Assembly (NCBI GenBank): GCA_041946825.1
Contig: JBHGBD010000019.1
Span: 25,588 to 89,587 of the forward strand
DNA length: 64,000 nucleotides
Source: CAZTHM01 sp041946825
GTDB lineage: Bacteria > Acidobacteriota > Terriglobia > UBA7540
Reading direction: 5' to 3'
Shown here: positions 1 to 10,793 of the stretch, in pieces
How the letters are laid out: every line of letters starts with the position of its first letter
Position numbering within the stretch: the stretch's first letter is position 1
Made by a program: the position numbers and the translations under genes
Notes under the pieces: model-generated
The model's database searches: none
Told to the model about the DNA's origin: nothing
What the model saw: only the letters and a program-made list of their open reading frames with translations

Positions 1-3000
1 CCTCTTTTTCGAAGCAGAATCATCGTCGCCTCAATACTTCTTACCATGGCAATTGTCGGCGTTGTGGTTTGGGGAGAACTGGCGCGGCCGGCTGCCCGCG
101 CGCAGACCGCCAACCCTCCGCGACTGGATGTTCCGTTCACGCTTTCTGTTCCGACGCCCCATGTCGCCTGGGGCAAGCCCTCGGCGGGGCCGCCGGTGCG
201 GGCGTTCGTAATGCCCAGCGTCAGCGAGGGACGAACCCTTGTCGAGCTCGCGGAACGCATGGACCTCACATTTGACACGGTCATGATTGATGAGGCCTGG
301 GACGTCAACACCTGGACGGTCGGGACGGACGAGAACTATGAAGCGCGCAACTACAAGCTGGCTTACAAGTATCTTGACGAGGACCTCGCAAAGCCGACCC
401 AATACGATGTGATGGTCATTCCCAGCCTGCACGGCTGGAACCGCCTGCCGGCGGCCTCACGCGAGGCTATCCGGAAGCGCGTCGAGCAAGGGACCGGTCT
501 GGTCTTGATTCATCCCACGACCGGCCTTCCGGCGCCCGACGACCCTCCGAGCCAGCGCCCCATGAACGATTTTGCCCCGGACTACGAAGTGCCTCCGGGC
601 GAGGAACTGTGGGACCTCTCGCCACTCGTCGGCGTACTGTCTGACCGGCTGAATTCGCGAGGCCATCGCGAGATACGGCCGGATGCCGTCGCCCCCGGGC
701 CGTGGAAGCGCGTTCTCGAACATCCGATTACCACCAACCTGCCATTCGAATCCTTTCCTGCGGACTACTTGCAGCACTATCGCTACAAGCTCGGCAAGGA
801 TTCGACGCCGCTGGCTGTAGGGGCCGATGGCGAGCCGATTATTGCGACCAAAACGTACGGAAAAGGGAGGGTTGTGGCGATCGGGTATGTCAACACCGGG
901 CTCTCGCCCCAAATCGACCCCAAGATCCTTGGTGAACGCGATGATCACTGGTGGGAGTACGTGTATTCGATGCTGTGCCGTTCCATTCTTTGGGCGGCGG
1001 GCCGCGACGCGGCGCTGCGACTTCTGCCGATGAGCGTGGCGACAGACGCTGCGGGAAGAAGGTCAGTCCTGGCTCAAGTCGAGGACGCGGGTTCGCTCGC
1101 AAACGCCGCGATCATGGCACAGATTTACAACGAGTGGGGTGAGCGGGAGGGCAGCGCGGGCCGTTCGTTCGATTTGAAGAAGGGAAGTAATGCCGTCAAG
1201 CTCGACCTGCCGGCGCGTCTCGCCGCTGGACGCCATTATGTGGACGTGATACTTCAGGCGGAGGGTAAGCACTACGATTGGGGCAGCATCTCTTTTGACA
1301 TTGAGAAGCCTGATGAGATCGCCAGACTCTCGACGGACCGCGCCTTTTATACGCGCGGCGACAAAATCCAGGTGAGCTTTGAGACGCGGTCGGGGAAGCC
1401 CGGAAACACCCTGGTGGAATTGCTCGATAACCGCGGGCGCCTGATCGGCCGGCGGCTTTCCGGGAGCGCAGGCGTCGCCGCTGTGCCGATCGAGGTCGGA
1501 AACTATACAACCAATATCGGCTGCGTGCGGCTGACACTGCTCGACGCAGACGGCGCGAGGAAAATCGATCGCAAACAGGTGCGAGTCAATTTCCAGGCGC
1601 TCGACCGCGATTTTGGCGCCTACGAATTCATCATGCCCTGGTACGGGCCACCCAGTTATCAGCCCTGGATTCCGACGCTCGACGAACAATTCCGCAAGGC
1701 CGGGATCAGCGTCGTTGAGGATCCCGAGCGCAATTTCCGTTTGATCCGGCAAGTCCACACGCCCGGTTTTGGGGTTTACTGGCATTACCGACAGCAATAT
1801 CTTGAGAAGAAAGACAAGTTCTTGGAAACAGGCGACAAACGGTATCTGGCGCGCGATCCCGAGCTCGCCGACGACGCATGGCTGGAGAAACTGCGCGGCG
1901 TCCTGCGCGAGGGAATGGAGAAGTTCAAGCTCTACCGTCCGCTGGCATGGTATCTCGCCGACGAATCTTCGCTGACCGCTTATGGCGACCCGCTCGATCT
2001 CTCCTGGTCAGACATCGCGCTCAGGAAATTCCGCGATTGGCTGAAGACTCGTTATCCGAGCCTGAGCTTGTTGAATGCGGAATGGGAAACGAACTTCAGC
2101 AATTGGGACGACGTCGTTCCGCTTACAACCTCCGAGGCCCAGGCCAAAGGCAATTACGCCGGCTGGATGGATCACCGCACATTCATGGAAGAAGTTTTCG
2201 CCCACGCGCTGCAGGTTGCGGCGGAAACCGTCAAGCAAGATGATCCCGGCTCGCGGCCCAGCATTTCCGGAACACAAGTTCCCGGCCCGTCCAACGCCGT
2301 GAATTGGTACCGCCTTGACCAGATTGTGGATTACCTCCAGCCCTATTCCGACGGCGACCAGGACGAACTGCATCGCACCATGCGTCCGGGCCTGATCTTG
2401 ACGGGATTCACCGGCTACCAGGATCACGGCAAAGTCCTGCGCCACCAGCTTTGGCATCGCCTCTTCCATGGCCACACTGGCGCGTCGCTCTTCTGGCATT
2501 ACACGGCGCTCAATGCCGATCTTACTCTCAGCGAGCAGGGCCGGGACCTGGGCGAGACGATCGACGAATTCCGGAACGAGGGCCTGGCGCTGCTGCTGCG
2601 CGGCGCGGAGCGCGAGAATTCCGGCATCGCCGTGCACTATTCGCTCCTCAGCGTGCGCGGACAATGGATCACCGACGGCCACATCCAGCCGCACGAAGTC
2701 GCGAACGGCGATTCCACCTCCGCGCACCTCAAGCGATTTCACCAGAACCGCAGCGCCTGGCTGCAGGCTCTGCACGATGCGGGCTATCAATTCGATTTGC
2801 TCCCCACCGAGCAGATTGACGCCGGAAAGCTCGCGAACTACCGCGTTCTGATTCTCCCGGATTCGATTGCTTTGTCGGATTCGGAGGTCGATGCCATCCG
2901 GAACTTCGTCCAGAATGGGGGCCTGCTTCTGAGTGACGTCGAAACCGGTTTGATGAACGGCCACGCGCGCTGGCAGGCGGCGGGCCGGCTCGATGACGTG

Positions 3001-3924
3001 CTCGGTGTGCAGCGCATTCAATTGCGTTCGGCGGCCGATGGCGCCGCGAGCGCCAAGCTCCGTGTCGCGCTGAGCGCCGGACCGGCGGAGTTTGAAGTCA
3101 CGCCTTCCGATCCCAAACTTCGCAATACGACCGGCCAGCCGGGTGCCGCGGCGGACGGGGCGCTGTTCTTGATGGATAATCGCTACGGCTCCGGCCGCTC
3201 CATCACGTTCAATTTCTGGATGAAAGATTACGAGCGCCAGCGGAGGTCAGGGGCGCAAGCGGGGCTTATCGCGCTTCTCCGTGATTATCTTTCCCTGGCC
3301 GGAGTCCACTCGGTCGCGGACGTGCGCAAAGCTTCAGGCGAGCCGCTCTCTTGTTCGGAGGTTGTGCGGTATCGGAAAGGCAGGGCAATATATCTGGCGG
3401 TCCTCCCTGAGCCCGACTGCCCTGACGCTGGCATGGCCACTCTGAATTTGCCCTCGCCGGCATACGTGTATGATTTGCGCGCGCATCGCGCTTTGGGGAG
3501 AGTCGCGCGGGCCAGCGGCCGGCTGATTCCCGGCGAGCCGCTGCTCTACGGCGTTTTGCCCTCGCCGGTGGGTCGTCTGAGTGTCAGCCTTGCAGGCCCT
3601 CCCAAAGCTCCTGCACAGGTGAAGACGGGTGACATCGCCAAATTCTCGATTCGCTTGAGCGCCCATCGCATCGGAGCACCACCATCGTCCCCGCTACCGG
3701 GCGGATCTTCCGAGGCCGCTCCCGAAAGCTCCATCCATGTGGAAGTGCGGAACGCGGCGGGGAAGGAACTCGACCATTACGCCGCAAACTTGGTCTTGGT
3801 GAATGGCGCTGCAGAGTTCACGCTGCCCCTTGCCCTGGACGACGTTCCCGGCCCTTGGCGCGTGACCGTGCGCGAGCCCTTCGCGCACCAAACGGCAAGC
3901 GCGACGTTTACGGTGGCGAAGTAG
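1..3924 (+). CDS. Exported GH42-like glycoside hydrolase with N-terminal amidotransferase-like domain (5' end beyond window)
   Basis: Large exported glycosidase-like protein of 1292 residues if started at the ATG at position 46. That frame stays open to the left edge and encodes an Arg-containing, then hydrophobic stretch ahead of the ATG (FRSRIIVASILLTMAIVGVVV). The signal peptide therefore needs a start upstream, probably outside the window. Counted from the ATG, residues about 45-320 look like a ThuA/class I amidotransferase-type Rossmann domain (VMVIPSLHGWNR, then KGRVVAIGYVNTG). A beta-sandwich follows, then a TIM-barrel region (about 520-850) with GH42-like sequence including YLADESS and the FRDWLKTRYPSLSLLNAEW block. 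Residues about 860-1010 match a beta-galactosidase trimerisation domain (RVLILPDS, then VQNGGLLLSDVETG). Family assignment is from sequence pattern. The substrate is unknown, and it need not be a beta-galactosidase. Confidence 0.72.
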   Translation, partial: PLFRSRIIVASILLTMAIVGVVVWGELARPAARAQTANPPRLDVPFTLSVPTPHVAWGKPSAGPPVRAFVMPSVSEGRTLVELAERMDLTFDTVMIDEAWDVNTWTVGTDENYEARNYKLAYKYLDEDLAKPTQYDVMVIPSLHGWNRLPAASREAIRKRVEQGTGLVLIHPTTGLPAPDDPPSQRPMNDFAPDYEVPPGEELWDLSPLVGVLSDRLNSRGHREIRPDAVAPGPWKRVLEHPITTNLPFESFPADYLQHYRYKLGKDSTPLAVGADGEPIIATKTYGKGRVVAIGYVNTGLSPQIDPKILGERDDHWWEYVYSMLCRSILWAAGRDAALRLLPMSVATDAAGRRSVLAQVEDAGSLANAAIMAQIYNEWGEREGSAGRSFDLKKGSNAVKLDLPARLAAGRHYVDVILQAEGKHYDWGSISFDIEKPDEIARLSTDRAFYTRGDKIQVSFETRSGKPGNTLVELLDNRGRLIGRRLSGSAGVAAVPIEVGNYTTNIGCVRLTLLDADGARKIDRKQVRVNFQALDRDFGAYEFIMPWYGPPSYQPWIPTLDEQFRKAGISVVEDPERNFRLIRQVHTPGFGVYWHYRQQYLEKKDKFLETGDKRYLARDPELADDAWLEKLRGVLREGMEKFKLYRPLAWYLADESSLTAYGDPLDLSWSDIALRKFRDWLKTRYPSLSLLNAEWETNFSNWDDVVPLTTSEAQAKGNYAGWMDHRTFMEEVFAHALQVAAETVKQDDPGSRPSISGTQVPGPSNAVNWYRLDQIVDYLQPYSDGDQDELHRTMRPGLILTGFTGYQDHGKVLRHQLWHRLFHGHTGASLFWHYTALNADLTLSEQGRDLGETIDEFRNEGLALLLRGAERENSGIAVHYSLLSVRGQWITDGHIQPHEVANGDSTSAHLKRFHQNRSAWLQALHDAGYQFDLLPTEQIDAGKLANYRVLILPDSIALSDSEVDAIRNFVQNGGLLLSDVETGLMNGHARWQAAGRLDDVLGVQRIQLRSAADGAASAKLRVALSAGPAEFEVTPSDPKLRNTTGQPGAAADGALFLMDNRYGSGRSITFNFWMKDYERQRRSGAQAGLIALLRDYLSLAGVHSVADVRKASGEPLSCSEVVRYRKGRAIYLAVLPEPDCPDAGMATLNLPSPAYVYDLRAHRALGRVARASGRLIPGEPLLYGVLPSPVGRLSVSLAGPPKAPAQVKTGDIAKFSIRLSAHRIGAPPSSPLPGGSSEAAPESSIHVEVRNAAGKELDHYAANLVLVNGAAEFTLPLALDDVPGPWRVTVREPFAHQTASATFTVAK

Positions 3925-3980
3925 CAGGAATTCACGCTCAAGCAGGGAACTTGGGGGATGGCCGCTGGCAGGAGCGCCAT

Positions 3981-5669
3981 TTAGCGGTCCGCGCCGGCGC
4001 CCTGGGAGACAGGGGATTCCTTGTCGGGAGTGCCGGTTGGCTGCGGCGGTATTCCCGCCACGGGCGATTCTGAAATCGGGGCCGATGGGCCGGAAGCCGA
4101 AGAGGCCTGCTTGGTTGCCAACAACGCCGGCACTTCGGAGGGGCTGTGGCGCGCGCGCGCGTTTAACTCAATGATCGCCTTGAATGGTACGGAATAGTCG
4201 TTCCGGGCGTTCCAGAAAAGGTACCCAATCCCGCCTTTTTCACGCGCCACCTTCATCTGCGTATGGACGTAGTCCGGCGAATACGACCTGGTTTTCCAGG
4301 CGAAAGCCTGCAGCCAGGGGCGCAAGACGACATTGGAACCTGTGGTGACCTTGCGGAAGCGATCCATCGATTCGCCGATGAAATGTTCCGGCGCGTCGCC
4401 GGGCGTCGTGTACCCGTCCATTCCGAAGAAATGCGAAGGGTAGACCATGGGCGAGAGCACGTCGCAGTGGCGCGCCATCTCTTCGATCTTCTGGCCGGTG
4501 TGCGCGAGGTCCACGGGCCTCTCCCAGGCCATCACGCCGAAGACGTCGAGTGAAACCAGCACACCCAGCGGATGCAGCTCGTCGTAGGCGCGTCGCAGGA
4601 AATCCGTGATGACCTGCGCGCGCGTCCATTCGGGCCGCTCGGACTGGAAACGAAACTCCGCGTCCGCCTGATCGCCCTCCGCCGGGAAGCGCACGTAGTC
4701 GAATTGAATTTCGTCGACACCCTTGCGGGCGGCGTAAGCGGCCAGAGCGATGTTGTAATCCTGCACCTCGCGTCGCGACGGATCGGCCCAGGTCAGTTTT
4801 CCGTTTTCGCGCCAGGCAGCCTTGGCGCGGCGCGATTGTACGGCCAGGTCCGGATGGTGCGTGGCCAATTGCTCGTCGCGGAACAGCGCGATACGCCCGA
4901 TGGATTGCAGGTTCAGGCATCGGAGAAAGCGGACGAACTTGGAGAGACTGCGAATCGGCGGACGCTGTTTTTCGGGCGCCAACGGATGGCTGAACGAGAC
5001 GTTGACGAGGCCGTCAAAATCCTTCAAATCGAAAACCACGGCGTTGCCGCCCAGTTCCTTCCAGCGTCGAATCAGCTCGAGCCCATGCGCGCTCCCTGCC
5101 GTGTAGCCGGTTAAGTAGATGGCGCGGATCTCGGCGTCCTTTGGGCGCGGATCAGGCCGCAGTTCTTCCACGGGCATCGTCTCGATGCCGGGAATCAAGA
5201 TCTTCTGGCCGGGCTGGAGATGCTTTCCCGCGACGGCGGGGTTGGCCTGGCGAATCGCCGTCTCGAGCTCACCGGTCATCATGAACGCCGTTTGCGGGAG
5301 ATAGCGGTAGGCGATAGCCTCCACGCTCTCGCCCGGCTTCACGGTGTGAATGAGCGTCGGCAGGCCGGTGACCTCCGGCCCCGCGAGCGATGCGGCCTCC
5401 TCCGTCGGAACAGTGGAGAGCTGTCGCTCCGGTTTTTCTTCTATGCGATTCGTGTGTGGCCGTGCCGCCGGTGTTGCAGGCCGGCTGGGCCGCGCTGCGG
5501 CAGTGGTCCCCGATGACTCAGATGGCTGCGCGGGCGCCGGAGAAGTCCTCGGTTTTCTGAGCACTGCTGTCTGAAGGGGAACTCGGGGGATGAAAGTTAG
5601 AATCCCGGAAGCGAACAAAAACAGGGCAAGAAGGGCCAGGAAGACACGACTTCGGTAGTGTTCGAACAT
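3981..5669 (-). CDS. LysM plus DUF4015 putative glycoside hydrolase
   Basis: A 562-residue cell-envelope protein. The ATG start gives a short N-terminal segment with one hydrophobic helix (residues about 9-28, VFLALLALFLFASG), acting as signal or anchor. A Pro/Ala/Ser-rich linker follows to about residue 100. Next is a LysM domain (about 107-160, HTVKPGESVEAIAYRYL to GQKILIPG), which normally binds peptidoglycan or chitin-like glycans. The rest (about 180-500) is a DUF4015-type TIM barrel, recognisable from IRAIYLTGYTAG, VVFDLKDFDG, EIQFDYVRFPAEGD and VLSPMVYPSHF. The C-terminal 60 residues are low complexity. DUF4015 proteins are predicted glycosidases, and the LysM suggests action on the cell wall. 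It is convergent with the upstream plus-strand glycosidase, with a gap of only 56 bp. Confidence 0.8.
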   Translation of the reverse strand: MFEHYRSRVFLALLALFLFASGILTFIPRVPLQTAVLRKPRTSPAPAQPSESSGTTAAARPSRPATPAARPHTNRIEEKPERQLSTVPTEEAASLAGPEVTGLPTLIHTVKPGESVEAIAYRYLPQTAFMMTGELETAIRQANPAVAGKHLQPGQKILIPGIETMPVEELRPDPRPKDAEIRAIYLTGYTAGSAHGLELIRRWKELGGNAVVFDLKDFDGLVNVSFSHPLAPEKQRPPIRSLSKFVRFLRCLNLQSIGRIALFRDEQLATHHPDLAVQSRRAKAAWRENGKLTWADPSRREVQDYNIALAAYAARKGVDEIQFDYVRFPAEGDQADAEFRFQSERPEWTRAQVITDFLRRAYDELHPLGVLVSLDVFGVMAWERPVDLAHTGQKIEEMARHCDVLSPMVYPSHFFGMDGYTTPGDAPEHFIGESMDRFRKVTTGSNVVLRPWLQAFAWKTRSYSPDYVHTQMKVAREKGGIGYLFWNARNDYSVPFKAIIELNARARHSPSEVPALLATKQASSASGPSAPISESPVAGIPPQPTGTPDKESPVSQGAGADR

Positions 5670-5796
5670 AATTCCAAGCTTCCTGAGCTACCCCTCGCAG
5701 GATATTAACACGGATTTTCGCCGATGCAAGACGTACACGGCAGATTCCAGCGGCGCCGCCGGGAAACCTGCGAACGGGCATTACATCGACTTATCG

Positions 5797-6503
<707 letters not shown>

Positions 6504-6507
<4 letters not shown>

Positions 6508-7118
6508 TTGATTTCATCCTTGGTCATGATGTAGCCGTTCTGGGCGAGCCGCTTGCCGCCCGCGCGGTGGGCTTCCGCGGGCATCTCGTGGACTCCGGTC
6601 GCGTCAATCCACCGGTTGTAAAAATTGAACAACGCGCAGATGGTGATAGCGTCGTAAATCGCCTCGTCCGTCCAGCCGGCTTGGTGCAATTCGTCGATGT
6701 CGCGCGGACCAATTTTGACAGATTCCCGATTCACTTTCACTACGAAGGCAAACAATTTCTTTTCGCGTTCGCTGATGGGGGCGCGAGTGTAATCCTCAAG
6801 CACCGCTTCGACCAGCGCCTGGTCGCCCAGCAATTCCGCCGCAACTGCGGCGTGGCTGCGAATTCAAAACGGGCAGTGGTTCTGCGCCGACGTGAACGCG
6901 GCGATAAGTTCCCGCATTCCGGGCGAAAGCGGCGACGGCCCGCGCATCACACCCTGTGTGAAGCCCTCCAGATACTTCGTCCGGTCGGGCTTGAAGGCGA
7001 ACAGATAGAAGATCTGAGAGATCGGCGCGCCCATCGCCTTCAATTGCTCGATCAGCGGAATGTAGGCGCTCTTCGGGTCGGGATTCGACTCGACATCGTG
7101 AAGGAACATGGGGTTCAT
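6504..7118 (-). CDS. AhpD-like/peroxidase-related selenoprotein with CxxU centre (UGA at 6864-6866 read as Sec)
   Basis: Reading the one in-frame UGA (6866-6864) as selenocysteine gives a 204-residue alpha-helical protein of the carboxymuconolactone decarboxylase/AhpD superfamily, closest in pattern to the peroxidase-related enzymes. The start chosen is the ATG at 7118, preceded by a GAAGG stretch. The open frame further upstream runs into an intergenic repeat and is not used. The redox centre is QNHCPF-U-IRSHAA, with Cys82 and Sec85, in the place of the family CxxC. The downstream AhpD-type helices are intact (LFAFVVKVNRESVKI, ITICALFNFYNRWIDATGV). A predicted role is thiol- or selenol-dependent peroxide reduction in the cytoplasm. 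It is the first gene of a two-gene operon and its stop overlaps the start of the deiodinase-like gene, which points to translational coupling. Confidence 0.87.
6837..6852 (-). promoter_or_regulatory. SECIS-like hairpin after the AhpD-like UGA
   Basis: Eleven bases after the UGA at 6866-6864 the minus strand reads CGCCGC-AGUU-GCGGCG, a perfect 6-bp stem with a four-base loop. Distance, stem length and AG start of the loop parallel the hairpin in the neighbouring gene. This supports use as a bacterial SECIS. The stem is also coding, so codon bias towards GC could produce it by chance. Confidence 0.6.
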
Positions 7119-7151
7119 TTTCAACCTTCGGTCCACTTTCAAGGGTTCCCC

Positions 7152-7259
7152 GTCCTCCTGAGGAGTCCCGACGCCTTTTCGGGACGACGAAGGATCTCTG
7201 CATTTTGCACAACACAACTGAAAAAGATCCTTTGCCCGCCGCGGCGGGCTCAGGATGAC
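7152..7259 (+). repeat. Palindromic interspersed element, GTCATYCYGAG-type ends (copy 1, diverged)
   Basis: About 108 bp between the TonB receptor stop and the AhpD-like start. The left end reads GTCCTCCTGAG followed by CGACGAAGGATCT. The right end is the inverse, AAGATCC then CTCAGGATGAC. The same architecture with better preserved ends occurs at 44439-44536. It looks like a non-coding MITE-like or REP-like family. Confidence 0.6.
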
Positions 7260-7278
7260 GGTGGGCGCGAAATCTCCT

Positions 7279-10200
7279 TTAGAACAGCAACTTCAGCGCG
7301 AACTGCATCAATCGCGGCGGGCCGCTCACCAGAATCCGCCCGAAGTTGGGTGACGCCAGGTCGTTCTCCGGCAGCGCGAAGTTGGCATGATTGGTCAGGT
7401 TGAACGACTCGGCGCGGAACTGCAAATTCGCGGTTTCTCCCAGCTTGAAACCCTTCGACAAGCCGACGTCCAGGCTGCCGTAGGCCGGGCCGCGCGCGAT
7501 GTTTCGCCCGGCGTTGCCGAATTCGCCGGCCTCGGTGTTGGGATCAAGGCGCCGAAAAGCGCTGCGGCTGATCCATTGTTCGGGTGTGTGCGGCGCCGTA
7601 AGATTGACGTCCCCCACCACGTCAGGTCTTGCCTCGGAGAATCCCGAGATTTCGGGATGCGAGCCCTGCAAGGCTACGTTCGCACTGTCATACACCGTAA
7701 ACGGTGTCGCCGTGGACGCGATCACGATGGTGTTGATCTGCCATCCGCCCAAGACGGCGCGCGTTGCCGGGCTTGCCGAGGTGAGCCGCGGCAGTTCGAT
7801 GATGGCGCTGAGAGTCAGCCGGTGCCGCGCGTCAAACAGCGACGGCCCGTGCTCGGCGGCGAGGTCGAAGGGATTCTGGGCCAGATCGTTCTCTCCCGAA
7901 ACCAGGCGCGGCGCGGAGCCCGAGAGATTCAAACTGGAAACGTAGTCGAGCGTCTTCGAATACGTGTAGGAAGCGAGGAACCCCAGCGCGTTCGAGAAGC
8001 GCCGGGAGACGCTGATCTGGCCCGCGTGGTAAGTGGAATCGGTGGAGTTGGTGAGCAGGCCGACCGAGCCGTAGGTGCACGGCCCGGGCGTTGATGGACA
8101 TCCCGCGTAGATGCGCCGCTGGTCGGCGTTGTCAATTGTCGCGCCGGGGCCGTACACCGCCGGGTTGGCTTCCACAAAGCGCGGCAGGTGCGTGCCCTTG
8201 GTCCCCACATAGCGAACGTCGAGCAGGAACGAACCCGCGAACGAGCGCTGCACAGATATATTCCAATTCTGGGCATACGCAGGCTTCATATTAACTTCGT
8301 TGGTCAGGATCGTCATGGGCCGTGGGAAGGTACTGATGTCGAAGGGGGGCTGGCCGTTGAAGGGATCGGCGTAATTCAAAAACGGCCCCGGAACCTGCTG
8401 CGCCTGCGTCCAGGGCAGGGCGCTGATCGCCGCCTGGAGCGGCCCGCCGGTGCCGTTGGCGAAGGGATCATAGAAGACCCCGTACCCGCCGCGGATGGAA
8501 AGCCTGCCCGCGCCCGTGGGATCCCACGCGAATCCGACGCGCGGCATCCAGCCCCGTTTGTAGATGGGCGAGATGCGGTCCGTCACGCCGTCGTCACCCG
8601 GGAAGAGCAGCCCCTCCGGGGCGTTCGAGAAGACCGAAGATTGGGCCCCCGGGACGAAAGCATTCAGCCGCTCGTTGGTCTCGGAGTAAGGCGTGCTGAT
8701 TTCGTAGCGCAGCCCGAAGTTAAGCGTCAGCCTGCTGGAATACCGCCATTCGTCCTGGGCATAGCCCGCCAGTTCCCACGTGCGCAGGTAGCGTTGCAGG
8801 TCGCCGCCCGCCTGGAAGAAGACGATGGGCATTCCCGCCAGGAAGCTGGCGAAGGGATCGCTGAACGGGAAGGGCACAAACACAAAAAATCCGTTCGACG
8901 CGATGCCCTGGACGGCGTTGATCTGGTTGCGGCGGTATTCGCCGCCGAATTTCAGCGTGTGCCGGCCCTCGATGTGCGCCAGCGAATCGTTCAGCTCGAA
9001 AGTGTTCTGAACCGTGTCGCGCGGTCCGGTGATGGGATCGCCCACGCTCGCGTAGCCGTTGACGATGAAAAACGGCGGGCCTTCGGCTGCGGCCAGGGTG
9101 GTGTCATATTGGAATCCCAGGTCGCGCGGCGGAGTGCGGTTGAAGCGCTGGTCGAAGAGAAACGCATGGCGGAAATACGATGCGCGGAGAGTGTTGAACG
9201 TGCGTCCGGAGAACGAGTGGTTTTCCGAAATGGTTGCCGACTGCGTGGTGAGATCGTCCCCGACCGGGAAGCCCGGCACGTCCGCCCCCTTGATGGAAAG
9301 CGGGTTCACATTCGAACCGGTTCCGTACGAATAGCGGCCCGAGAGGCTGTCGCGGTCGCTGAACTGGTGATCGAGGCGGACGCCGGCCTGATCGCTGTTG
9401 TTCCGCATGATCTGCGTCGTGCGGAAGAGGTTGGGCGCGACGTTGCCGAGCGGGTAGAACTCCAGCACCTTCTCGGAAATGGGATTGATCGGGACCAGCC
9501 CCTGATACGGCCCGAACTGTCCCGTGTTGAAATCGAGCGCGAAGAGCGGCTGGCCCAGTTGGGAGAAGTCACCCAGGCGTTGCTCGGGCGTCGGCACGGT
9601 GGCGGTTTTGGTGATGCCCTGGCGGTTTCGAAATCCTTCGTAATATCCGAAGAAAAACGTTCGATTGTGGATAACAGGTCCGCCCACCGTAGCGCCAAAC
9701 TGATTCTGCTTGAGCGGCTCGACGCTCTCGGAGAAGAAATTCCGCGCATCGAAAACGTCGTTGCGGAAAAACTCATACACGCTGCCGTGGAACTCGTTCG
9801 ACCCTGAGCGCGTCACGACGCTGGTCGTGGCGCCGCTCGTACCGCCATATTCAGGCGGCGCCGTGTGGGTCAGGATGCGAAATTCCGTGATGGCATCGAC
9901 CGGCACGCGCAGCGCGAACGCGCCGTCCACTTTGTCCACGATATGCGCGCCGTCGAGCAGATAGTTATTCGACTCGGGTCGCTGGCCGTTCACCGCATAA
10001 GCCTGATTGGCGCGCAACGAGCCGCCCGCCGTGAGCACGCCCTGCGTGAGCGGCACGACTCCCACCTGAAGCAAGCCGAGTTGCGTGAAGTTCCGCCCAT
10101 TGAGCGGCAGGTCGAGAATCTCGCGCCCCGAGACCACTTTCCCTAATACGTTGGTGCTCGTATCGATCTGCGACGGGGCAGCTTCCACCTGGATGGTTTC

Positions 10201-10545
10201 GTGCGTGGCGGCCACTTGGAGCTCGGCATTCACGCGCGCCCGCTCGTTGATGCTCAGGGGGACGGGATTGCGACGAAAGGCGGTGAATCCCGACGCTTCG
10301 ACGTCGATACCGTAAATCCCTACAGGGAGGAACGGGAAGGCGAAGCTCCCGGTGTTGTCGGTCGTCTGGGAGTGCTGGATCCCGGTTGCGAGTTGTGTAA
10401 CGCGCACCACGGCCCCGGGAATGACGGCGCCCGAGGCGTCCGAAACGCGGCCTTCGATCGTTCCCGTCGGGTCTTGAGCGCAAAGACCGACGGCGACCGC
10501 CATCCATGCCACGAGAAGCGCAATCCTGGTGATCTTCTTCAGCAC
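7279..10545 (-). CDS. Oar-type TonB-dependent receptor with carboxypeptidase regulatory-like domain
   Basis: Outer-membrane receptor of 1088 residues. I place the start at the GTG at 10545, because GGGAGGAAGA lies directly upstream and the protein then begins with a clean signal peptide (MLKKITRIALLVAWMAVAVGLCAQ). The longer open frame adds 37 residues with no domain. Residues about 25-110 form a carboxypeptidase-regulatory-like beta domain (GTIEGRVSDASGAVIPGAVV). A plug-like region follows (LPLNGRNFTQL, NGQRPESNNYLLDGA, VVTRSGSNEFHGSVYEFFRND), then a large beta-barrel ending in a C-terminal Phe (MQFALKLLF). Such Oar-like receptors are strongly expanded in Acidobacteriota and are thought to import glycans or other large substrates. 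The ligand cannot be told from sequence, and no SusD-like partner is adjacent. Confidence 0.9.
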   Translation of the reverse strand: MLKKITRIALLVAWMAVAVGLCAQDPTGTIEGRVSDASGAVIPGAVVRVTQLATGIQHSQTTDNTGSFAFPFLPVGIYGIDVEASGFTAFRRNPVPLSINERARVNAELQVAATHETIQVEAAPSQIDTSTNVLGKVVSGREILDLPLNGRNFTQLGLLQVGVVPLTQGVLTAGGSLRANQAYAVNGQRPESNNYLLDGAHIVDKVDGAFALRVPVDAITEFRILTHTAPPEYGGTSGATTSVVTRSGSNEFHGSVYEFFRNDVFDARNFFSESVEPLKQNQFGATVGGPVIHNRTFFFGYYEGFRNRQGITKTATVPTPEQRLGDFSQLGQPLFALDFNTGQFGPYQGLVPINPISEKVLEFYPLGNVAPNLFRTTQIMRNNSDQAGVRLDHQFSDRDSLSGRYSYGTGSNVNPLSIKGADVPGFPVGDDLTTQSATISENHSFSGRTFNTLRASYFRHAFLFDQRFNRTPPRDLGFQYDTTLAAAEGPPFFIVNGYASVGDPITGPRDTVQNTFELNDSLAHIEGRHTLKFGGEYRRNQINAVQGIASNGFFVFVPFPFSDPFASFLAGMPIVFFQAGGDLQRYLRTWELAGYAQDEWRYSSRLTLNFGLRYEISTPYSETNERLNAFVPGAQSSVFSNAPEGLLFPGDDGVTDRISPIYKRGWMPRVGFAWDPTGAGRLSIRGGYGVFYDPFANGTGGPLQAAISALPWTQAQQVPGPFLNYADPFNGQPPFDISTFPRPMTILTNEVNMKPAYAQNWNISVQRSFAGSFLLDVRYVGTKGTHLPRFVEANPAVYGPGATIDNADQRRIYAGCPSTPGPCTYGSVGLLTNSTDSTYHAGQISVSRRFSNALGFLASYTYSKTLDYVSSLNLSGSAPRLVSGENDLAQNPFDLAAEHGPSLFDARHRLTLSAIIELPRLTSASPATRAVLGGWQINTIVIASTATPFTVYDSANVALQGSHPEISGFSEARPDVVGDVNLTAPHTPEQWISRSAFRRLDPNTEAGEFGNAGRNIARGPAYGSLDVGLSKGFKLGETANLQFRAESFNLTNHANFALPENDLASPNFGRILVSGPPRLMQFALKLLF

Positions 10546-10793
10546 ACTCTTCCTCCCGTACGGCTCGAGCGCGGGGCACACACCCCGCGCCTGGGCCGCT
10601 GCCTCTGGTTTTTCAGTTTCGACCGATGTGAACCGACGCCCTGATGAAAAGAGCATAGTTTCCAGCGACCGAATGTTTTCGTCAATTATTCGAATCTACG
10701 AAACGGAAGGCTTACAGACATTATTGGAGCAGCGTTGATGGTGTAGCACGGCCTCCCCTTCGTCGGTGCGGGCCGGCAGGGAAAAATACCCCT

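Noticed and set aside
8188..9807. 539-residue plus-strand frame opposite the TonB receptor
   Set aside because: Antisense artefact of strong codon bias. Composition is Arg/Val/Gly-rich with no domain pattern.
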